A stretch of DNA of 64,000 nucleotides from Circinella umbellata (taxonomy: Eukaryota > Mucoromycota > Mucoromycetes > Mucorales > Lichtheimiaceae): assembly GCA_025093555.1 (NCBI GenBank), contig JAIWNF010000026.1:62001-126000 (forward strand), written 5' to 3'. Shown here one piece after another: positions 57,245-64,000 of the stretch. Position 1 is the first letter of the stretch, and every line of letters begins with the position of its first letter. Position numbers and translations under genes: made by a program. The notes under the pieces are model-generated. The model did not search any database. It had not been told where the DNA came from and saw only the letters and a program-made list of their open reading frames with translations.

Positions 57245-59749
57245 ATGTCTCCAACAACGAGGAACCTAACTCGATTCATACCGGGTAAAGAAAAGCGACC
57301 AGAATCATTGATACCGGACGAAACATATATTGTAAAAGTCAAGGGTTTCCCATGGTGGCCTGTTATGGTAACTAATAAAGAAAAAAGTCTCGCTTTTACA
57401 TCGATTTTAAATGACGATTTATTTTGGACATCTTACAGATCTTGGACAATGCACAAGTAACTCAAAATACCAAAGACTCATTAAAAAAGCAAAAGCGAAA
57501 CATTAAAGGATATTACTTTCATTACTGCCATACATTCGAATAGTAAGGAATTACGCATATACCACGTATACATGAGCTTCACGCGACTATTAGTATTATT
57601 TATTCAAGTCTTTAACCTATGATTTCCCGATAACCCCTTTTAGTGGATACGAAGACATCAAGCAGTTTCGAGTTTTTAACTCAGAAAAGTGGAAATTTCA
57701 ACTTGAACAAAATCTTATTGAGAGAATAGATCATCGTGCAGCTATTCGTCAAGCACTTTATCCAGAACAATTTTTATCTGATCGAAAAGCTAACATTGAA
57801 AGAGAGTTTGCTTATGAAGCTGGAAAAATGGGAAAAGAAGAATACGAATCAAACGAAGTAGAATTGATACAAAAGGAAGAGTTACGAGAGGAATACGAGA
57901 AAAAAACTTTGGCAGCTACTAAAGATGTTCATAAAAGACAATTAGAATTGGAATCACGACCAGAGCCGGAAGGAAGCAATAAAAAACAACACCCAGCCAA
58001 GAAATCACGCAAAAAACATATTCATCCCAAGCAGCAATCACCAGAACTTCAAATGGAACAAACAGCAGCGGAATCATCCATGTCGAAACTTTCAGACGCC
58101 AGTCAAGTTCAGGAACAAGAACAGCAGCAGTCAAAAGTAGAAACGGAAGAGGCGAATCAACAGCTTGATGAACAGCACGTTCAACCAGATTTAGTTTCAG
58201 CTTCTGGCGACACCAATGGAGAAAATGAAAAAGAAAAATCATTAGAAATAAATGAAACACTGCCACTCCAAGAACAACAGCAACAACAGTTAAAAGTAGA
58301 AACAGAAAAGGTAAACCAACAGCTTGATGAACAAGTTCAGTCAGACTTAGTTTCAGCTTTTGGCGACGCGAATGGAGTAAATGAGAAAGAAAATTCACTG
58401 GAAATAAATGACACGCAACCACTTCAGGAGCAACAACAACAACAGTTAGAAGTAGAAACAGAAAAGACAAATCAACAGCTTGATGAACAACAAGTTCAAT
58501 CAGATTTAATTTCAGTTTCTGGCGACACCAATGAAGAAAATGAAAAAGAAAAATTACTAGGAATAAATGAAACGCAATCACTTCAGGAACAACCACAAAA
58601 TGAACGTCAAAATTACATACAAAAATCAGAAAATATACCAACATCACAACAAAAATCAGATGGACGGCGTAGTGGTCCTAGTGGCATTAAGCGTGAAATT
58701 GATGAACAGAATGACACTCAAAAACCTCAAGTGAAAAGAAAGGTAAAAAAAATACATAAATATGGATAAAAATAGAAACAAAAATACAGCATAACTTTTA
58801 GTTTGTTTCTTACTTTTGGTAAATTACATCATCGATTAATTTTTTTTTTCTTATTAGAGACATAATACCAATGATAGCGAACCATTGATGGAAATTCAGG
58901 ATACCCAACAACAGCAAAAAATTCAATCACTACCTGATGTAGCAATTGTACCCGGATCACCTGAATATGAACCTGCATTAACGACATGTACTATGGATTG
59001 TCAACTCCCAGAAATTTCAGAATCAGTGGGAGAATCTAATATCATGCAATCTGAAGAAATCCAAATTAGCAACGACACGGTGGAACCAATTGAGCCAATC
59101 ACAGCCATACATGAAAATTCGACAGATTCTAAACCAGAAATAAATTCGACAACACCAATGAAAACTGACGTTGATGAAGAAGAAGTTGAACTAGCCAAAA
59201 GTAATGATGATAATGATACTAATAGTAATAGCTCGATACATGAAGTGACCCAAGATCCAAACTTCAAGAGAGCTATTACCATAAAATACCGGCTACAAAC
59301 AATTCTTAGCAAACATGAAAATACGGTAAATATTATTGATACTACTGCTAAAGGAAATCAGGAAGCGTGGTCTAAGGAATGTTAGGGGTAGGGATGTATA
59401 CTACAAATGAACCCAAATTGACCATAATTCCCCGCATATATATATAGAAAGAATGGCCTGCGAGTGATAATCGATTGATGAAGGTTGCTATCCAAGATAT
59501 TCAGAAGACTCAACTTTCAAAATCGATTGTTCAGGTAAGGGAAAATAATGATGGGAATAAAATAAATGGATTATTGTGAGTTTGAGCAGTTAATCATTTT
59601 TTTTTTATTTATGATTACAGACATTACACCTTGGATATTGGGTATCTAAAGCATCGAATTATACATTTTCAATGGATAAGGATAAATTTGATTACAAAAC
59701 TGAACTAGACAACATACTACTTCATTGGGATGTTCAATCAAACAAATAA
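57245..59749 (+). CDS. PWWP-domain chromatin protein with internal repeats and LEDGF-like C-terminus
   Basis: Six exons (57245-57367, 57439-57542, 57644-58742, 58858-59325, 59448-59534, 59621-59749) give 669 residues. The PWWP motif lies near residue 30: TYIVKVKGFPWWPVMILDNA, followed by YYFHYCHTFEYGYEDIKQF, the chromatin-reading barrel. Residues about 205-362 are three tandem acidic Gln/Glu repeats of 52-53 residues (58110-58583). The C-terminal helical block (FKRAITIKYRLQTILSKHEN, RLMKVAIQDIQKTQLSKSIV, LHLGYWVSK) resembles the integrase-binding/TFIIS-N type fold of LEDGF/HRP2. PWWP proteins bind methylated histone H3K36 nucleosomes; this one is probably a nuclear adaptor. The C-terminal assignment is tentative. 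Confidence 0.8.
58110..58583 (+). repeat. three coding tandem repeats of 156-159 bp
   Basis: Units begin at 58110, 58269 and 58425, each opening QEQ(E/Q)QQQ and containing KVETE..NQQLDEQ, then D(T/A)N...NEKE. A fourth unit is truncated after QEQPQNE. Length differs by one codon between units. Confidence 0.85.
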
Positions 59750-60209
59750 ATAAAAGAAATCTGTGTCGTTCCGATGTATATACAAACCATTTTGCAATAA
59801 TAATAGAAAGCTCTTTGTTGATTATATCCTATTTCTGGCTATCTTTTTTTTTCACAATTAAAAACTTCACACACTTTCTTTTCTTATATTCAAATGCTGC
59901 GTTTATTCAATTTTATAATACATATTATAGCGCATTTTGAAAAGAGTGGTGAGAAATGTTTTGCCCGCGGGATATACCATATCGAGACAGCTTTTATTGA
60001 TAGGTGCGTTTAGCAAATAAAGAGGTTTCGCGTATATACACGAAGCAGAATTATACACTTTTTACCTATCATCATGCATGTTTGGGTCATATGTCCTCAT
60101 TTTCACACGAGAAATGCTTAAATAACAACCTTCATTGCCCAGTCAAAAAGAAAAAAAAATACATTCTCTTCTCCTTTTTTTATCAAAACAAGTTTTTTTA
60201 TTAATAACA
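59750..60209. other. intergenic spacer
   Basis: 460 bp without a recognisable gene. The stretch from about 60150 is pyrimidine-rich and likely the leader of the small gene that follows. Confidence 0.5.
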
Positions 60210-60594
60210 ATGCCAAGTCCTGGTACTATTATAACTTTTGGTGCTGTTGGTGCTGTAGGTGCTGCCGCCTTCATGAACAAAAGACGAAATTCTGCTACTT
60301 CAACTGAACAACAAGTTCAAAGTGGACCTCTTGACATGTCTCCTCATGCTATGGCTCGACGACGGTCTAAGGTTGAGAATGACTTGTTTGAAGCTCGAAA
60401 GCAGGTAAAGTCACATATCAGTCATACTATTCTCTTTTTTGAATACATTAACATTATTGCAGCTCGCACTCATATTTTCTTATTCTCATAATTATGATAT
60501 CATATAGGCTGATCATTTCTGGCGACGTAACAACGGTGCTAATTTTTCACACAACTCCAAAAAAAGTTTTCCTATGAACAGCAACACGGATTAA
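60210..60594 (+). CDS. small unknown protein with one glycine/alanine-rich membrane helix
   Basis: Two exons (60210-60404, 60508-60594) give 93 residues. The N-terminus (TIITFGAVGAVGAAAFMNKRR) is a small-residue hydrophobic helix followed by basic residues, like a mitochondrial or ER signal anchor. The rest is polar (DMSPHAMARRRSKVENDLFE) with ADHFWRRNNG at the start of exon 2. The clean intron and pyrimidine-rich leader support a real gene. No family is recognised. Confidence 0.6.
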
Positions 60595-60947
60595 TAATAA
60601 GAGTAACTTAGTGACAAAAAATATGATTGTTCCAAGCATTGATTGTTTTGTAAATTTACCCATTTTATTTATTTCATTTTTGTCTTTAAGCAAATTATTA
60701 AAATAAGAAAAAAAAACCATATTTGTCAAAAAAAAGCCATAAAAAATTATGCGTAAAAGATATACTTTATTTTAGTTGCTAAAAAATGAAAATGCGCGCC
60801 TGTGTGAGTGTTTGTGAATGAATCAGAAGAGGGGATGAAATAATATACATATAACTATGATGCGTGATGAAGGATAGGTGGAATATGAATGAATAATGCT
60901 TAAAGTCGATGCAGTAAATATACAAACGTAAAAAGAAAGTAGTAATT
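60595..60947. other. convergent 3' spacer
   Basis: 353 bp between the small gene and the end of the histone deacetylase gene. AT-rich, nothing recognisable. Confidence 0.6.
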
Positions 60948-63900
60948 TTAATAGCCATGAATAACTGGTTGTTTGTTGTTATTAGTAGTAGTTGTGTATG
61001 ACTGTGATTGTTGTTGTTGTTGTTGTTGTTGTTGACGTCGTGGTAACCTTGATGAAATACTATTGACAGTCTTCCATTCTTGAGGTAGGAGGAATCGGAA
61101 ATCGGTGGGTAGCTCTGGTAAATCCCAATACTGTCGTTGATGTTCAATGACTTGATGAAATGACGTGGATGCTCCCCGATTAGGTTTGATAGAAGTAAGA
61201 GTTCCTTGGTAAGATGATATCGATTGGTTCGCTATATCACATAATTGAATAATGCTAGCCGTAGCAGATTCGGCTAAGGGTTCTAATTCGTAACCTCCTT
61301 CTAAAACAAGCGCAAGTCGACCATCACATAATTCTTCAGCAAGTTCCTTGACCATTTTCGTCATGAGAGCGTAACCTCGTGGTGTAACATGGTATCCACC
61401 AAGCTGTCCATCATAATCATTTCACAAATACTTATTAATTATCATCCATTTTTTTTTGCCTTTCTCTCTCTCTCTTTCTATTTGAATGATATATGTTTTT
61501 CTTCCGTAAACAGTAAACACTCGTACAAAGCCAAAAAAAAAATACGAGCAATTCGTGCTCGAGTGCTTGTATGAAGGAAAAAGAAATCGATGGGTCACTT
61601 ACATGAGGAGAATGACCTTCTGCTGCATCAAAACCAGCGGATACATAAATCTGAGTTATATGAAATATAAATAATCATACATTTAGGGCTTTTTTTTTTC
61701 ATGTCAACATAACTGTACTGAGAAAATAAAATAAAATGTTATTTTTTTTTTACCCACCAGATCAGGACCAAATTGCCGCGCAATTGGTGTCACAATATGA
61801 TGGATAGCAGCCATGAATTCAGTGTCACCCATGGGTTCTAATCATTAGAGTTTGATAAATAAGTAAAAAAAAAATACGGGAAAGGAGGAAGTGTATATAA
61901 AAGGGTTGATGATCACAGTTTTTATTTCTTTCTATCTCTTACTTGGTTTTTCTTTGCAATTAGATAAAGCAATGTTCACATTACGTCCAAGACCGGCCGA
62001 ACGACCACATTCATCTGGAGCTCCACTGAACGGATAAAATCGGCCTTGATCCCATCGATGAATAGAAATGTAGAGAACATTAGGATTATCATAAAATATT
62101 TGCTGTGTGCCGTTACCATGACTACAATACATTTTAAAACGATTGTTATTAATAACATTCTCTCGTTTTCACATGTAGTATGTATATTACTTACTGTATA
62201 TCCCTAAAAATAATAATAAAGAACCATTCATCATGTTAATAAGATTAATTATAAAATTGATTTATGTTTGTGAAATAGAAAATAGAATCATACCAGTCTA
62301 ATATAAGCACTTTACGAATTTTCGATGGATATTTCTCGAGTACAGCTTGTGTTGCTACAGCAACATTATTAAAGTAGCAATATCCCATCACCTTGTCTTG
62401 TTCAGCATGATGACCTATATGTATATATTTAATTATTATATGAATATTTTTTTAGTTTCTTATTTCTCTCTTTTTCTTTCTCTCATACACTGTGTTCTGG
62501 TTTTATTTTTTCAGAACATACCTGGTGGACGAATGGCAGCAAAGCCATTTCGGATGCGACCATCTACAATGGCGTCGGTTAAGTTTATGAGAGACCCTGC
62601 AGCCACATGGGCTGATAAACTTGTGTGCAGTGGATGAAATGTAGTGTCTCCAGCTTATATATAAAATAGATAAAAAAAATTCTTGAATTCATATGGAAAG
62701 GGTCCTTTTTTTTGTTTGTGACACATAACACAGACAAAAAAAAAAGAGTGAAAAAAAAAATTACCTATGCCGATTTGACCACAGACCATTTTCCGCCGAC
62801 CATCACTCTTATTATTATTATTAATCTGCTTTTGCTGCTTTTGTTGCTTATCATAAAAATAGCTCTTATTAAAAATATTATCATCTTCAGGTTTATTCAA
62901 AAGTGCTTCAATTGAAGTGATTTTATGAGCACGTGGATTAGGGTCGTCGTTTTCATCTTCGTCATCGTTGGCGTCGTTGTTATGATCGTCATCATCATTT
63001 GGAGAATAATTACGTACATGTGCCTTTGCATGTACACGTTGCAGTTCTGATACTGATGCTTCTCGTGCAACGATATGCCGGACATGACGCAGAACACTAG
63101 AAGATTTCATCCGTCGTAATGATTAGTATTTCTCATCTTTTTACTGTCATTATCCTTGCATTATACATATTTACATACTAAATATGATTAACAAGGGGAA
63201 AAAAAGAAAACAAGAATATTGTTATTATTTTACCGACGATGGTGCAAAGTATTAAATATTGAAGTGATACGTTCTGGTCGTTCAGGATGACTTATTGTTG
63301 AACATGGACAGCTATGTAGGCCCATCCGTCGATCATGAACTAAACCAGTCATTCTATTTGCTGGTTGGACAAAATCTTTCCAATCCTCTTCACCACGCGG
63401 ACCATATAATTCTTTAGGTTGTTGTGATATTAACCCTTGTCTCTGCTGTCGTTGTTTTTTAATCATCAATGTCGAACGTGGTCGCACTAGAGTTTGACTA
63501 ACCCAGTCAGCTTCGTCTGCAGGAAACCCTTCATAATGAACCAATACAAGTGAGTCATCTGTATCAACCACTCGAGCGCAGTACCATTGCTTGGCCGCAT
63601 CGTCTGTTAATTTCACAGCCTCAACCGCATCCCCTCCATGATATTGAATGAACCTTTGTTGCTCTTGTTGCTGCGCATTGATTATAAACTCTGCTTCTTG
63701 TTTTTGCTGCTCATCATCTTCTAAATATTTCGAAATGATTCATACATAAACCATTATCGATTATTATTATTTCTCTTATTCATTCACCCCCCTTCTTCCC
63801 ACTCCTACACCCCCCAACAAAAAAATTAAAAATAAAAAATCACAACATCTTTCTTGCACACAAATTGCATCCCTCGTGAATTTATTTACTCACCCAATAT

Positions 63901-64000
63901 ACTACTAGAAGGTGATGGTATAGATATATCATTCTTCCGAGTAGTACGCCGTCTACGTTTACCATTAGATGACATAGATGATGTAATGCTTGAAGGTGAG
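60948..64000 (-). CDS. class II histone deacetylase with N-terminal Tudor/chromo-barrel-like domain (5' end at or beyond window edge)
   Basis: Ten exons: 64000-63894 (may be partial), 63720-63234, 63096-62765, 62653-62522, 62414-62294, 62203-62195, 62121-61943, 61837-61758, 61650-61603, 61403-60948. From a Met at 63975 it would be 641 residues, but the frame stays open to the edge, so the true start may lie outside. A barrel-like block (QWYCARVVDTDDSLVLVHYE, GFPADEADWV) precedes the deacetylase domain. Catalytic motifs are intact: SHPERPERI, IRPPGHHAEQDKVMGYCYFN, LILDWDIHHGNGTQ, YVSAGFDAAEGH and LEGGYELEPLAES. An acidic Asp/Asn-rich and Gln/Lys-rich insertion of about 75 residues interrupts the early part. 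The C-terminus has a polyQ run. It deacetylates lysines on histones or other proteins; closest to the Hda1/Clr3/HDAC6 group. The DIH codons lie on a 9-nt exon. Confidence 0.88.

Noticed and set aside
57919..58647. 242-codon minus-strand open frame with hydrophobic repeats
   Set aside because: Antisense of the Gln/Glu repeats of the PWWP protein; the Leu/Val/Phe-rich peptide is what reverse-complemented CAA/GAA codons give.

Overview
This is nuclear DNA from a filamentous fungus, most likely Mucoromycota (order Mucorales-like). The genome is AT-rich. Almost every gene is cut by many short introns of about 50-150 nt with GT...AG ends, and coding blocks are separated by AT-rich spacers of 60 nt to 3.6 kb. 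Gene content supports the placement: RlpA-like secreted proteins, plant-TBL-like and fucosyltransferase-like wall enzymes, a cap-1 methyltransferase and Pus10 (both lacking in budding yeast), and degenerate Tc1- and LINE-type elements. Gene models were rebuilt by hand by joining exons across canonical splice sites in frame, so exon limits are inferences constrained by reading frame and family conservation.

Layout, left to right. 1-7.6 kb: two paralogous secreted RlpA-like double-psi beta-barrel proteins in gene-poor DNA, with a GC-rich, structure-prone island near 3.9-4.02 kb. 7.7-12.5 kb: an AcuK/Ert1-type zinc-cluster regulator divergent from a mitochondrial carrier, with a CGG...CCG palindrome in the shared promoter. 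13.5-17.2 kb: an M20 amidohydrolase convergent with RACK1/Cpc2. 18.3-24 kb: an aftiphilin-like trafficking protein divergent from a fucosyltransferase-like type II membrane enzyme. 24.5-27 kb: a transposon graveyard. 28.5-36.4 kb: a compact housekeeping block of HIG1/Rcf1, cap-1 methyltransferase, Vma12, Pus10 and a pallidin-like BLOC-1 subunit. 36.4-39.9 kb: a gene desert holding five exact-period 22-bp repeats. 40-44.2 kb: a TBL-like acyltransferase/esterase and an ABHD5/Cld1-type hydrolase. 44.4-49.1 kb: a same-strand cluster of an unrecognised family with a C-terminal CCHC-like knuckle, two intact and two relic members. 49.3-55.9 kb: Lcp5/neuroguidin, cytosolic aspartyl-tRNA synthetase and proteasome subunit Rpn5. 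57.2-64 kb: a PWWP protein with internal repeats, a small orphan, and a class II histone deacetylase carrying an N-terminal Tudor/chromo-barrel-like module and running to the right edge.

Functionally the window mixes housekeeping genes (translation, ribosome assembly, proteasome, V-ATPase, respiration), chromatin genes at the right end, and cell-wall or surface enzymes (RlpA-like, fucosyltransferase-like, TBL-like). The most novel-looking item is the knuckle-protein cluster. The HDAC domain fusion, the 22-bp repeat array, the structured island and several micro-exons also merit a second look.
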